DNA from: Herbiconiux aconitum
GTDB taxonomy: Bacteria; Actinomycetota; Actinomycetes; Actinomycetales; Microbacteriaceae
Direction of reading: 5' to 3'
Assembly: GCF_024979235.1 (NCBI RefSeq)
Contig: NZ_JANLCM010000002.1
Location: forward strand, 806,001-870,000
Length of the DNA: 64,000 nt
Shown: positions 1-7,946 of the stretch, piece after piece
Position numbering within the stretch: position 1 is the stretch's first letter
Layout of the letters: every line of letters starts with the position of its first letter
Translations under genes and position numbers: made by a program
The notes under the pieces: generated by a model
Databases searched by the model: none
What the model was told of the DNA's origin: nothing
The model's input: the letters and a program-made list of their open reading frames with translations, nothing else

Positions 1-471
1 ATGGTCACCCGACACTGGGGCCGCGCCACCGCCGACCACCTGCCCACGCGCGACGCAGCCACCCACCCCACCACCGACGCCACCCGCCCCAGCAGCGCCG
101 CCCGCCCCACCGGCGGCGGCGGTGCCGCCCTCCCCACGACCGGCGCCGACGGACACGATGAGGCCGGGCGCGACCGGTACAGCGCTTCACCCGAGCTGCG
201 GTTGGTGCTCGCTGCGATCGACCAGACCTGCCGATTCCCCGGCTGCGGACGCCGCGCCAACCGCTGCGAACTCGACCACACCCACGACTGGGCCCACGGA
301 GGCGCCACCACCGCTGAGAACCTCACCTACCTCTGCTCCCGCCACCACCACCTCAAACACGACACCGGCTGGACCGTCAAGCCCGACCCCGACCGGCCAC
401 GCCACCTCAACTGGCGCAGCCCCCACGGCCGCCACCACCACACCGCACCCCCACGCGCCCCCAGCGGCTGA
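1..471 (+). CDS. HNH endonuclease domain protein (DUF222/13E12 type), C-terminal part
   Basis: This is the C-terminal end of an HNH-nuclease-like protein. The first ~55 residues are a low-complexity Thr/Pro/Ala/Gly linker. From about residue 60 comes the HNH module: SPELRLVLAAIDQTCRFPG, then CxxPGC-type cysteines (CRFPGCGRRANRCELDH), then H/N residues in LDHTHDWAHGG and ENLTYLCSRHHHLKH. Two CxxC-like pairs and the HNH histidines are present. Such modules usually sit behind an N-terminal DUF222 domain of 250-300 residues in actinobacterial proteins of 400-500 aa. The ATG at base 1 is therefore probably internal and the gene cut by the window edge. The function of the family is unproven. Copies are often numerous in actinobacterial genomes. 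Confidence 0.8.
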   Translation: MVTRHWGRATADHLPTRDAATHPTTDATRPSSAARPTGGGGAALPTTGADGHDEAGRDRYSASPELRLVLAAIDQTCRFPGCGRRANRCELDHTHDWAHGGATTAENLTYLCSRHHHLKHDTGWTVKPDPDRPRHLNWRSPHGRHHHTAPPRAPSG

Positions 472-917
472 ACCGAAGTATGACGCCGGCACACCGCCTC
501 GAGACGCCTCGCGACCGGCCGCTCCACAACGAGCGCGCGGCCATCGCGGCACGCGCTGTTCGACCCCGCCACCGCGCTGGGCAGTACGAGTGCACGCGCA
601 CGGTAATGCGAGCATCCGCATCCGCATCCGCGCCCGCGGTCTTCCTCTGTTACGCATGGTGCGCTGGGCGCCTCGCTGACCTGGGCGCCCGTGCCTCGAC
701 GCCACGCGCGCTCGACGCCAGCCGCGCACGGTGAGCCGCATGCCACGACGATGTCGGCGATCACGGCACGCACAGCCAGGAACGTCGTCGACGACCAGCC
801 GATCACAGTCGGCGACGCCACCGGATCAACGGCGTTTCACTCCACTCGAGCGAACCCCGCACGCGCGGTCGGCCACCGGAAGGATCAGAAAGATCCAGGC
901 TCCGATGACGGCGCGTG
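472..917. other. 445-bp stretch with no convincing gene
   Basis: It lies between the HNH gene (plus) and the end of nusB (minus), both of which finish facing it. Open frames here are short, arginine-rich and start poorly, as expected from random high-GC sequence. A short tandem of GCATCC hexamers (about 3 copies) sits near 608-628, and a small GGATC/GATCC hairpin near 884-898. On the minus strand two short hydrophobic stretches can be translated between 740 and 915, but stops or frame changes separate them. They could be relics of a membrane protein. I cannot support that. Confidence 0.4.
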
Positions 918-1328
918 TCAGGCCGACTCGGCGACCTTGCCCAAGACACCGTTCACGAAGCTCGAGGAGTCCTCCGTAGAGAGGGTCTTCGCCGCCTCGA
1001 CCGCCTCAGAGATCGCGACCGAAGCCGGCACCTCGTCGTTGTAGAGGATCTCCCAGATCGCGATGCGCAGAAGCGCCCGGTCGATCGTGGGCATGCGTGC
1101 GATGGTCCAGCCCTGCGAGTAGCTCTGGATGGTCTCGTCGATCTCGGAGAAGTGCTCCACCACTCCGTCGACGATCTCGCGCGCATAGAGCCACGAGTTC
1201 TGCCGGTCGGGCTCCGAGGCGGCTCGCGTCGCCTCCGATGCCAGCGATTCGGTGATCGGGATCTGCCGCACGTCGGCGGCGTACAAGATGTCGAGGGCGC
1301 GCTTGCGTGCCTTCGTGCGTGCGCTCAA
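918..1328 (-). CDS. nusB: Transcription antitermination factor NusB
   Basis: NusB binds boxA RNA together with S10 (NusE) and supports rRNA antitermination. The 136-aa product begins SARTKARKRALDILYAADV, a typical NusB first helix, and has the family C-terminal pattern IDRALLRIAIWEILY followed by ISEAVEAAKTLSTEDSSSFVNGVLG. Length is normal. The only usable start is TTG at 1328: the first in-frame codon of stop type upstream is the TAG that ends efp, only three codons before it. It is the last gene of the minus-strand aro/efp block, which supports co-transcription. Confidence 0.95.
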   Translation of the reverse strand: MSARTKARKRALDILYAADVRQIPITESLASEATRAASEPDRQNSWLYAREIVDGVVEHFSEIDETIQSYSQGWTIARMPTIDRALLRIAIWEILYNDEVPASVAISEAVEAAKTLSTEDSSSFVNGVLGKVAESA

Positions 1329-1337
1329 CGCCCGCGC

Positions 1338-1898
1338 CTAGTTGACGCGGCCGAGGTAGTCGCCCGTGCGGGTGTCGACCTTGACCTTGGTGCCGATCTC
1401 GAGGAACAGCGGAACCTGGATCTGGTATCCGGTCTCGACCGTCGCCGGCTTGGTGCCGCCGGTTGAACGGTCGCCCTGGAGGCCCGGCTCGGTGTAGGTG
1501 ATCTCGAGGGTCACGGATGCGGGCAGCTCGACGTAGAGCGGCTCGCCCTCGCTGAGGGCGATCGTGGCGGTCTGCTGCTCGAGCAGGAAGTTCGCCGCTT
1601 CGCCCACGATGGCGGCCGGCAGCGTGATCTGGTCGTAGTCGCTCGTGTCCATGAACACGAAGGAGTCACCGTCTTTGTAGAGGTACTGGTAGTCGCGACG
1701 GTCGACGTTGGCCGTGTCGATCTTGGCGCCCGCGTTGAACGTGCGGTCGACGACCTTGCCGGTCATCACGTTCTTGATCTTGGTGCGCACGAACGCGCCG
1801 CCTTTGCCCGGCTTGACGTGCTGGAACTCGATGACGTTCCAGAGCTGACCGTCGATGCTCAGCACGGTGCCGTTCTTGATGTCGTTCGTTGAAGCCAT
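1338..1898 (-). CDS. efp: Elongation factor P
   Basis: EF-P binds the ribosome between the P and E sites and relieves stalling on polyproline stretches. The 186-aa protein has the three-barrel EF-P length. The N-terminal KOW-like domain carries the tip loop [12 protein letters not shown] with Lys32 at the position modified in some bacteria. No EpmA-type modification gene is visible nearby. The C-terminal signature region ([18 protein letters not shown]) is intact. It starts at ATG 1898 and is followed by nusB in the same reading frame, separated only by TAG and three codons. The efp-nusB order next to aro genes is common in actinobacteria. Confidence 0.97.
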   Translation of the reverse strand: MASTNDIKNGTVLSIDGQLWNVIEFQHVKPGKGGAFVRTKIKNVMTGKVVDRTFNAGAKIDTANVDRRDYQYLYKDGDSFVFMDTSDYDQITLPAAIVGEAANFLLEQQTATIALSEGEPLYVELPASVTLEITYTEPGLQGDRSTGGTKPATVETGYQIQVPLFLEIGTKVKVDTRTGDYLGRVN

Positions 1899-1962
1899 GA
1901 AAGAGGTGATCCGTTCGAAGTCTTGAGGTGCGACCGGCGTTTCGGTCCTGAAAGAGTGTAGC

Positions 1963-2397
1963 TCAGGCGTCGAGGATGCCCCGAAGAGCGAGCCGGTACG
2001 ACCCGAACCCGAATCCGGCGATCACTCCCGAAGCCACTCCCGAGATCACGCTGGTGTGCCGGAAGGTCTCCCGGGCGTGCGGGTTCGAGATGTGCACCTC
2101 GATCAGCGGAACGCCCGCCTTGGTGACCAGCGCGGCGGCATCCCGCAGCGCATAGGAGTAGTGCGTGAACGCGGCGGGGTTCAGGATGACCGGGGTTCCG
2201 GTATCGACGGCTTCGTAGAGCCAGGCGATCAACTCCGCCTCGTCGTTGGTCTGCCGCAGATCGATCTCGACCCGCCCGTCGGCCTCGGCGACGAGGAGCT
2301 TCTCGAGTGACGCGAGATCTTGCGAGCCGTAGACGTCCGGTTCGCGGCTGCCGAGGCGGCCGAGATTCGGGCCGTTCAGAACGAGGACGGATGCCAT
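1963..2397 (-). CDS. aroQ: 3-dehydroquinate dehydratase, type II
   Basis: It converts 3-dehydroquinate to 3-dehydroshikimate, the third step of the shikimate pathway, by the anti-elimination mechanism of the small dodecameric type II enzymes. The 144-aa length fits. Visible motifs are [18 protein letters not shown] with catalytic Tyr23, [15 protein letters not shown] (Asn and His of the active site) and [15 protein letters not shown] (substrate-binding His and Arg). It starts at ATG 2397, 10 bases after aroB, in the run aroE-aroC-aroK-aroB-aroQ. Confidence 0.96.
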   Translation of the reverse strand: MASVLVLNGPNLGRLGSREPDVYGSQDLASLEKLLVAEADGRVEIDLRQTNDEAELIAWLYEAVDTGTPVILNPAAFTHYSYALRDAAALVTKAGVPLIEVHISNPHARETFRHTSVISGVASGVIAGFGFGSYRLALRGILDA

Positions 2398-2407
2398 GCG
2401 ATGCTCC

Positions 2408-3487
2408 TCAGGACGCGATCTCTTGGTAGGCGGCGAACAGCAACGCCGTCTCGGGGCCTTGCAGCACGCTGGGCCGCGCGATGTCGTCGAGCACGATGAA
2501 CCGCAGCATACCGCCGCGCGACTTCTTGTCGCGCTGCATCGTGGCCAGGAGGGTCTGCCACCGGCCTGCCGGGTAGCTGGTCGGCAGCGTGAGCGAGGTG
2601 AGGATGTCGCGATGCCGATCGACCACGGCGTCCGGCAGCGACCCGGTGAGCCGCGACAGTTCCGCCGCGTAGACCATGCCCACCGAAACCGCCGCCCCGT
2701 GCCGCCACTGGTACCGCTCGGCGTGTTCGATCGCGTGACCGAGGGTGTGACCGTAGTTCAGGATCTCGCGGAGGCCGGCTTCTTTGAAATCGGTGCTCAC
2801 CACGCGCGCCTTGACCCCGATCGAGAGCTCGATCAGGCGTCGGAACTCGTCGCTGGTGGGGTCGGTGGCGCGATCGACGTCGGCTTCGATGATGTCGAGG
2901 ATCTCGGGCTCCGAGATGAACCCGGCTTTCACGACCTCGGCGAACCCGGCCAGGATCTCGTTACGCGGCAGGCTGGTGAGCAGGTCCAAGTCGGCGACCA
3001 CGATGCTCGGCGGGTAGAAGGCGCCGACGAGATTCTTGCCCTCGTTGGTGTTGATGCCGGTCTTGCCGCCCACCGCGGCGTCGACCATGCCGAGGAGCGT
3101 GGTCGGCACCTGCACGAGGGTCACGCCGCGCAGCCAGGTGGCGGCCACGAACCCGGCGAGGTCGGTGACGGCGCCGCCACCGAAGCCGATCACAGCGTCG
3201 GTGCGCGTGAAGTCGGCCTGGCCCATGACCTGCCAGCAGAACGCGGCGACCTCCACCCGCTTGCCGGCCTCCGCATCCGGGATCTCGGCGAGCAGCACCT
3301 CGTAGCGGTCGAGCAGCTGTTCCCGCAGTTCGGCCGCGAGCACGGCGAGGGTCGGCGGATGCACGACCAACACCTTCTTGACGCCCGGACCCAGTCCGTC
3401 GCCCACACGATCGAGAACGCCGCGGCCCACCACGATGTCGTAGGCGGTGTCGCCGGTGACCGGGATGGCGGTGCTGTCGTCGGTCAT
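2408..3487 (-). CDS. aroB: 3-dehydroquinate synthase
   Basis: AroB cyclises DAHP to 3-dehydroquinate using NAD+ and a divalent metal. The 359-aa product shows the NAD-binding and active-site stretches GFGGGAVTDLAGFVAATW and PTTLLGMVDAAVGGKTG, and the metal-ligand region NYGHTLGHAIEHAE. I chose ATG 3487 because an AGGAGA ribosome site lies just upstream and the start overlaps the aroK stop as ATGA. A longer open frame upstream of it encodes only arginine/histidine-rich sequence and overlaps aroK. Translational coupling to aroK is likely. Confidence 0.96.
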   Translation of the reverse strand: MTDDSTAIPVTGDTAYDIVVGRGVLDRVGDGLGPGVKKVLVVHPPTLAVLAAELREQLLDRYEVLLAEIPDAEAGKRVEVAAFCWQVMGQADFTRTDAVIGFGGGAVTDLAGFVAATWLRGVTLVQVPTTLLGMVDAAVGGKTGINTNEGKNLVGAFYPPSIVVADLDLLTSLPRNEILAGFAEVVKAGFISEPEILDIIEADVDRATDPTSDEFRRLIELSIGVKARVVSTDFKEAGLREILNYGHTLGHAIEHAERYQWRHGAAVSVGMVYAAELSRLTGSLPDAVVDRHRDILTSLTLPTSYPAGRWQTLLATMQRDKKSRGGMLRFIVLDDIARPSVLQGPETALLFAAYQEIAS

Positions 3488-4023
3488 CGGATGGTCTCCT
3501 CGGTTGGGCGGGTGGTGCGAGTGGGCCTCGGGGTGCGGTGCTCCGCGCGAGCCCAGTCGGCGATCTCGGCCGCGATCACGTCGGTGGGCCGGTCGGTGGT
3601 GTCGACGGTGTGATCGGCCAGTCGCTCGTAGAGGTCTCGGCGGCTTTCGTAGAGTGCGATCCACGAGTCGATGTCGGGCACCAACGGGCGCTTGCCGTTG
3701 CCGAGCCGAGCGATCACGGCATGCGGCTGCACGGTGAGCAGCACCACGCTGTGGCCCGCCAGATCACGTTGCGTGTCGGCGTCGAGCACGGCTCCCCCAC
3801 CGAACGACACCACGGCGTCGGTGCTGAGGGCCCGCGCCACTTCGGCCCGCTCGAGCGAGCGGAAATGCGGCTCGCCGTGGGTCTCGAAGATGTCGGGGAT
3901 CGGTCCGTGCGCCTCGACGACGAGCTTGTCGGTGTCGACGAACGGCACACCGAGGATGCGGGCGACGCGCTTGCCGATGCGCGATTTTCCGGAGGCGGGC
4001 GGGCCGATCAGAACGAGGGTCAC
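3484..4023 (-). CDS. aroK: Shikimate kinase
   Basis: It phosphorylates shikimate at the 3-hydroxyl with ATP. The 179-aa protein starts [21 protein letters not shown], containing the Walker A P-loop (GPPASGKS). It has the shikimate-binding Asp/Arg region ([21 protein letters not shown]), a GGGAVL glycine motif, and the lid Arg in GNGKRPL. The last ~15 residues are Arg/Thr/Pro-rich and extend past the usual fold. The start is GTG 4023, overlapping the aroC stop by four bases (GTGA); its own stop overlaps the aroB start. Confidence 0.96.
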   Translation of the reverse strand: MTLVLIGPPASGKSRIGKRVARILGVPFVDTDKLVVEAHGPIPDIFETHGEPHFRSLERAEVARALSTDAVVSFGGGAVLDADTQRDLAGHSVVLLTVQPHAVIARLGNGKRPLVPDIDSWIALYESRRDLYERLADHTVDTTDRPTDVIAAEIADWARAEHRTPRPTRTTRPTEETIR

Positions 4024-5219
4024 GGGCGGGCGATGTCCGTCCTGAGGGCCTCGGGGATGGCCGCGAGGTAGGACTCGAGGTTGCGCCGGGTCTCACCGAC
4101 CGAGTCGCCGCCGAACTTCTCGAGCACGGCGTTCGCGAGCACGAGCGCGGTCATCGCCTCGGCGACCACGCCGGCCGCGGGCACGGCGCAGACGTCGGAA
4201 CGCTGGTGGTGCGCCGCCGCATCCTCCCCCGTCGCCACGTCGATGGTGTGCAGGGCATGAGGAACGGTGGCGATCGGCTTCATCCCGGCCCGCACGCGCA
4301 GCACGGTGCCGGTCGACATGCCTCCCTCGGTGCCGCCGGCGCGATCGCTCGACCGGGTGATCTCGTCGCCCTCGCGGTAGAGCTCGTCGTGCGCGGCCGA
4401 GCCGCGGCGCCGCGTGGTCTCGAACCCGTCGCCGACCTCGACGCCCTTGATGGCCTGGATGCCCATCAGGGCGGCGGCCAGCTGCGAGTCGAGCCGGCGG
4501 TCCCAGTGCACGTGCGATCCGAGTCCCGGCGGCAGACCGTAGGCCAGCACCTCGACCACGCCGCCGAGGGTGTCGCCCTCCTTGTGCGCGTCATCGATCT
4601 CGGCCACCATGAGCGCGCTGGTCGCGGCATCCCAGCACCGCACCGGATCGGCGTCGAGGGCGTCGACGTCGCGTGGGCGCGGGAGGGGGGCGCCGTCGGG
4701 CACGCGCACCGGCCCGATGGCGAGCGTGTGGCTCACGAGCTCGATGCCGAGCTGCTCGAGGAAGGCCTTCGCGATGGCGCCGAGAGCGACGCGGGCCGCG
4801 GTCTCGCGGGCGCTCGCGCGTTCGAGGATGGGACGAGCTTCGGCGAAGTCGTACTTCTGCATGCCTACGAGATCGGCGTGGCCTGGGCGAGGACGGGTGA
4901 GCGGGGCGCTGCGGCCTGTGCCGGACAGCTCTTCCTCGAGCGGATCGACACCCATCACCTCGGTCCACTTCGGCCACTCGGTGTTGCCGATGCGCACGGC
5001 GACCGGGCTGCCGAGGGTGCGGCCGTGCACGACGCCGCCGGTCATCGCCAGCTCGTCCTGCTCGAACTTCATCCGCGCCCCCCGGCCGTAGCCGAGCTTG
5101 CGGCGCGCGAGATCCGCGCGAAGTCGATCGAGGGTAACCGGGATACCGGACGGGAGTCCTTCGACGATCGCGATGAGTTCTTGACCGTGGGACTCGCCGG
5201 CTGTGAGCCAACGGAGCAT
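4020..5219 (-). CDS. aroC: Chorismate synthase
   Basis: It makes chorismate from EPSP with reduced FMN, the last shikimate-pathway step. The 399-aa product starts [20 protein letters not shown] (the signature around catalytic His11), continues [18 protein letters not shown], and has the second and third signatures in [19 protein letters not shown] and [12 protein letters not shown]. Length matches actinobacterial AroC. It starts 58 bases after aroE. EPSP synthase (aroA) is not in the window, as is common. Confidence 0.97.
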   Translation of the reverse strand: MLRWLTAGESHGQELIAIVEGLPSGIPVTLDRLRADLARRKLGYGRGARMKFEQDELAMTGGVVHGRTLGSPVAVRIGNTEWPKWTEVMGVDPLEEELSGTGRSAPLTRPRPGHADLVGMQKYDFAEARPILERASARETAARVALGAIAKAFLEQLGIELVSHTLAIGPVRVPDGAPLPRPRDVDALDADPVRCWDAATSALMVAEIDDAHKEGDTLGGVVEVLAYGLPPGLGSHVHWDRRLDSQLAAALMGIQAIKGVEVGDGFETTRRRGSAAHDELYREGDEITRSSDRAGGTEGGMSTGTVLRVRAGMKPIATVPHALHTIDVATGEDAAAHHQRSDVCAVPAAGVVAEAMTALVLANAVLEKFGGDSVGETRRNLESYLAAIPEALRTDIARP

Positions 5220-5277
5220 GATTACGATCTTCCCACAGACGGCACCCGCGTTCGGCCGGGCCCGAGCAGCAGCAGTG

Positions 5278-6195
5278 CTACGGGAGGAGCTGCCCCGTGG
5301 CGTCGAGGCCGGCCGCGTCGAGCATGGCTGCCGTGATCCGCTCTTCGTCGTCGAGCTTCACCAGCGGATCGCCGCGGAGGAAGACCCGGATCTGGGCCAC
5401 GGCCTGATGCACCAGCATCGCGAGACCGGGAACCGCCAGTCGGCCCTGCGACTCCCAGAGACCGGCGAGTTCGCTCGGCCACGGGTGATAGGCGACGTCG
5501 AGCAGGGTCGACGACGATGGGATGGCGGTGCCGGCGAAGTTCACCGAGACGCCGACGCCGCCGGGCAGCGTGCTGATGGTGAGGTCGGGCACGAGCGCGC
5601 CCACCGCGGGATCGTGCAGGGCGGTGACGGTCGAGCTGACTCCGGCCGCGCGCGCCGCAGCCACGACATCGGCGGCCTTCGCGGGGCTCCGCAGCACGAT
5701 GTCGACGTGCTCGCTGCCCAACTGACCCGCGGCGACGACGGCCGAACGGGCCGTCGCTCCCCCACCGATCACGAGGGTGCGCACGGTGCGTTCGACACCG
5801 GCGCGCACGAGGGCCTCGCGAATGCCGTACACGTCGGTGTTGAATCCGTCGAGGCGGCGTCGGCCGTCGTGCCGGCTGACGAGCACGGTGTTCACCGCTC
5901 CGGTGGCCGCGCCGATCGTATCGACCGAGTCGAGCTCGGCGAGCACCGTCTCCTTCAGCGGCATGGTGAGCGAGAGGCCGCGCCACTCCGGCGTGAGGCC
6001 CGCGATGAAGCCGGGGAGGGCATCCGTCGTCACCTCGTAGGCGTCGTAGCTCCAGGGCAGACCGAGAGCGGCGTAGGCGGTGCGATGCAACAGCGGCGAC
6101 TGCGAGTGCGCGATCGGAAAGCCGAGCACGCCGAGCATCAGCCCGTCTCGCAGGAGGTCGGGCTCGTCGTCGGGAACTGCGACGCTATTGGACAT
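5278..6195 (-). CDS. aroE: Shikimate dehydrogenase
   Basis: It reduces 3-dehydroshikimate to shikimate. The 305-aa protein has the substrate-binding N-terminal domain ([22 protein letters not shown], then SLTMPLKE with the catalytic Lys, ATGAVNTV) and a dinucleotide fold from about residue 145 ([19 protein letters not shown]). The usual GxGGAA reads GGGATA, an acceptable variant. It begins at ATG 6195 and overlaps the end of mltG by 11 bases. Some actinobacterial homologues are quinate/shikimate enzymes, but the aro context favours AroE. Confidence 0.94.
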   Translation of the reverse strand: MSNSVAVPDDEPDLLRDGLMLGVLGFPIAHSQSPLLHRTAYAALGLPWSYDAYEVTTDALPGFIAGLTPEWRGLSLTMPLKETVLAELDSVDTIGAATGAVNTVLVSRHDGRRRLDGFNTDVYGIREALVRAGVERTVRTLVIGGGATARSAVVAAGQLGSEHVDIVLRSPAKAADVVAAARAAGVSSTVTALHDPAVGALVPDLTISTLPGGVGVSVNFAGTAIPSSSTLLDVAYHPWPSELAGLWESQGRLAVPGLAMLVHQAVAQIRVFLRGDPLVKLDDEERITAAMLDAAGLDATGQLLP

Positions 6196-7465
6196 CAGGA
6201 TGATCCGCCCACCACTGCTGCAACTGCTCGACGGCCGCGGCGTGCTCGTCGGCGGTCGACGAGAACACCGTCTCGCCGGTGTCGAGGTTGATGGTCACGA
6301 AGTACAACCACGGGCCGTCGGCCGGGTGCAGCGCCGCGTTGATCGCGTCGTCGCCCGGGTTGGAGATCGGCCCGATCGGCAGTCCGGGGTTCGCGTAGGT
6401 GTTGTAGAGGTTGGAGGCGTCTTCACGCTCGGCCGAGGTGGTCTCCACCCGGCTGTGGCCCGCCCCGTAGGCGACGGTCGCGTCGGACTCGAGGTTCATG
6501 CCCTGGTCGAGCCGGTTCGTGAACACGCGGGAGACCTTGAACATGTCCTCGACGCTGCCGGCCTCCTTCTGGATGAGTGCGGCGAGGGTGACCACCCGGA
6601 AGCGGTCGTCGGGAGCCACTCCTGCGGCATCCAGCGACTGGAAGGTGCGCTGCACCATGGTGGTGATCATGTCGGCCGGCGTCTGGCCGGGCTCGAAGGT
6701 GTAGGTCGCCGGAAAAAGGAAGCCCTCGATGCTCGGCGCCTGCGCCGGAACCCCGAGCGCGATATAGTTCGCGCCCGCCGCCTCGAAGTCGGCCAGCGGC
6801 TGCCCGGTCACGTCGGCGAGCTCCTGGTAGATGCCCTTCGCGCTCGACCCCTCGGGGATGGTGACCGTGTAGTCGACCTTGTTGTCGGGGTTCTGCAGGG
6901 CGTCGAGCGCCGCCTGCGCGCTCATCTTCTCAGCCAGCTTGAACGTGCCGGCCTGGAAGACGGGCGCTGGATCCTGCTTCACCAGCAGGTCGTAGAAGGC
7001 GGCCGAGCTCTTCACCACGCCCTGCGCGGCGAGATTGTCGCCGATGGTCTCGCCGATGTCGCCGTCGTTCACGACGAACATCACCTCGCCCGTTCCGGCG
7101 CCCTCGTAGTCGTCGACCTGCTGGCCGGCGAACATCGTGGCGATCTGCGCTCCGAAGGTGTTGTAGAGAAAGGCGCCGGCAGCGGTGAGCAGGCCCACGA
7201 TCACCACGGTCACGATCAGACGTTTCAGCCAGCGCCGCGGTTTGCGCTCGTGACCCCGGTCGTCGTAGCCGCCGCGGCCCCCGCCGCCTCCGCCCGAACT
7301 CGAGGCCCGGTGGTGAGCCGGCTGCTCCGCGACCCGGCGCGCGTCGCGCCTCGTCGCGGGCTGTCCGCTCCGCGTGCTGGCGCGTCCGTCTTTCGTCTCC
7401 ACGGGCGTCTCTGCGCGGAAGAACTCGGCGAACGGATGGTTCTCTGGTGGCTGGCGGTCAGTCAC
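6185..7465 (-). CDS. mltG: Endolytic murein transglycosylase MltG
   Basis: MltG cuts nascent glycan strands at the membrane and sets their length. The 426-aa protein has a ~80-residue cytoplasmic, Arg/Gly-rich N-terminus, one membrane segment (LKRLIVTVVIVGLLTAAGAF, about residues 84-103), a LysM-like region and a C-terminal YceG domain. The catalytic Glu is in AALIQKEAG. The C-terminus PISNPGDDAINAALHPADG and WLYFV is typical of the family. GTG 7465 has an AAGGA site upstream and overlaps ruvX by 8 bases. An ATG at 7525 in the same frame would lengthen the protein by 20 residues and the overlap to 68 bases. Confidence 0.93.
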   Translation of the reverse strand: MTDRQPPENHPFAEFFRAETPVETKDGRASTRSGQPATRRDARRVAEQPAHHRASSSGGGGGGRGGYDDRGHERKPRRWLKRLIVTVVIVGLLTAAGAFLYNTFGAQIATMFAGQQVDDYEGAGTGEVMFVVNDGDIGETIGDNLAAQGVVKSSAAFYDLLVKQDPAPVFQAGTFKLAEKMSAQAALDALQNPDNKVDYTVTIPEGSSAKGIYQELADVTGQPLADFEAAGANYIALGVPAQAPSIEGFLFPATYTFEPGQTPADMITTMVQRTFQSLDAAGVAPDDRFRVVTLAALIQKEAGSVEDMFKVSRVFTNRLDQGMNLESDATVAYGAGHSRVETTSAEREDASNLYNTYANPGLPIGPISNPGDDAINAALHPADGPWLYFVTINLDTGETVFSSTADEHAAAVEQLQQWWADHPDVQ

Positions 7466-7943
7466 TACCTTTTCCTTGGCTCGGGTCGATGAGGATGCCG
7501 GGGGGCTTTCCCGAGGAACGCTCACTGTCGAGGGCGTGCTGCACGAGTATAACCGCGGCGACCTGATCGATCACGGGGCGGGAACTGCGAGTATTGCGGC
7601 CGTTGGCGTGCAGAGCCGTCTGTGCCGAGACCGTGGTGAGGCGTTCGTCGATCATCCGCACGGGCGGATTCCGGGCCGTGGCGAGGCGTTCGGCGAAGTC
7701 CCGGGCATCCTGAGTGGAGGCGGTCTCGCCCCCGCTCATCGACAGCGGCAGGCCCACCACGATCTCCATCGCGTCGAGCTCGGCGACGATGTCGCGGATG
7801 CGCCGGATGTCGGCATCGCCCTCTCCGTCTTTCGAGCGCGGAACGGTCTCCACCGGAGTCGCAAGCATGCCGTGGGGGTCGGTGCGCGCCACTCCGATGC
7901 GCGCCTTCCCGACGTCGATGCCGATCCTGACTCCTGGGCGCAT
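7458..7943 (-). CDS. ruvX: Putative pre-16S rRNA nuclease / RuvX (YqgF)
   Basis: RuvX/YqgF has an RNase H-like fold. It matures the 16S rRNA 5' end in E. coli and acts as a Holliday-junction resolvase in M. tuberculosis, so its exact role here is open. The 161 aa start MRPGVRIGIDVGKARIGVA, with the first catalytic Asp in GIDVG. They continue with VVGLPLSMSGGE and end with the third acidic motif in RMIDERLTTVSA. It starts 3 bases after alaS and is followed by mltG; alaS-ruvX-mltG is a widespread gene order. Confidence 0.95.
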   Translation of the reverse strand: MRPGVRIGIDVGKARIGVARTDPHGMLATPVETVPRSKDGEGDADIRRIRDIVAELDAMEIVVGLPLSMSGGETASTQDARDFAERLATARNPPVRMIDERLTTVSAQTALHANGRNTRSSRPVIDQVAAVILVQHALDSERSSGKPPGILIDPSQGKGSD

Positions 7944-7946
7944 CCG

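Noticed and set aside
740..915. Membrane-protein pseudogene on the minus strand downstream of nusB
   Set aside because: Two hydrophobic stretches can be read, but they are in different frames, short, and without start sites or recognisable homology.
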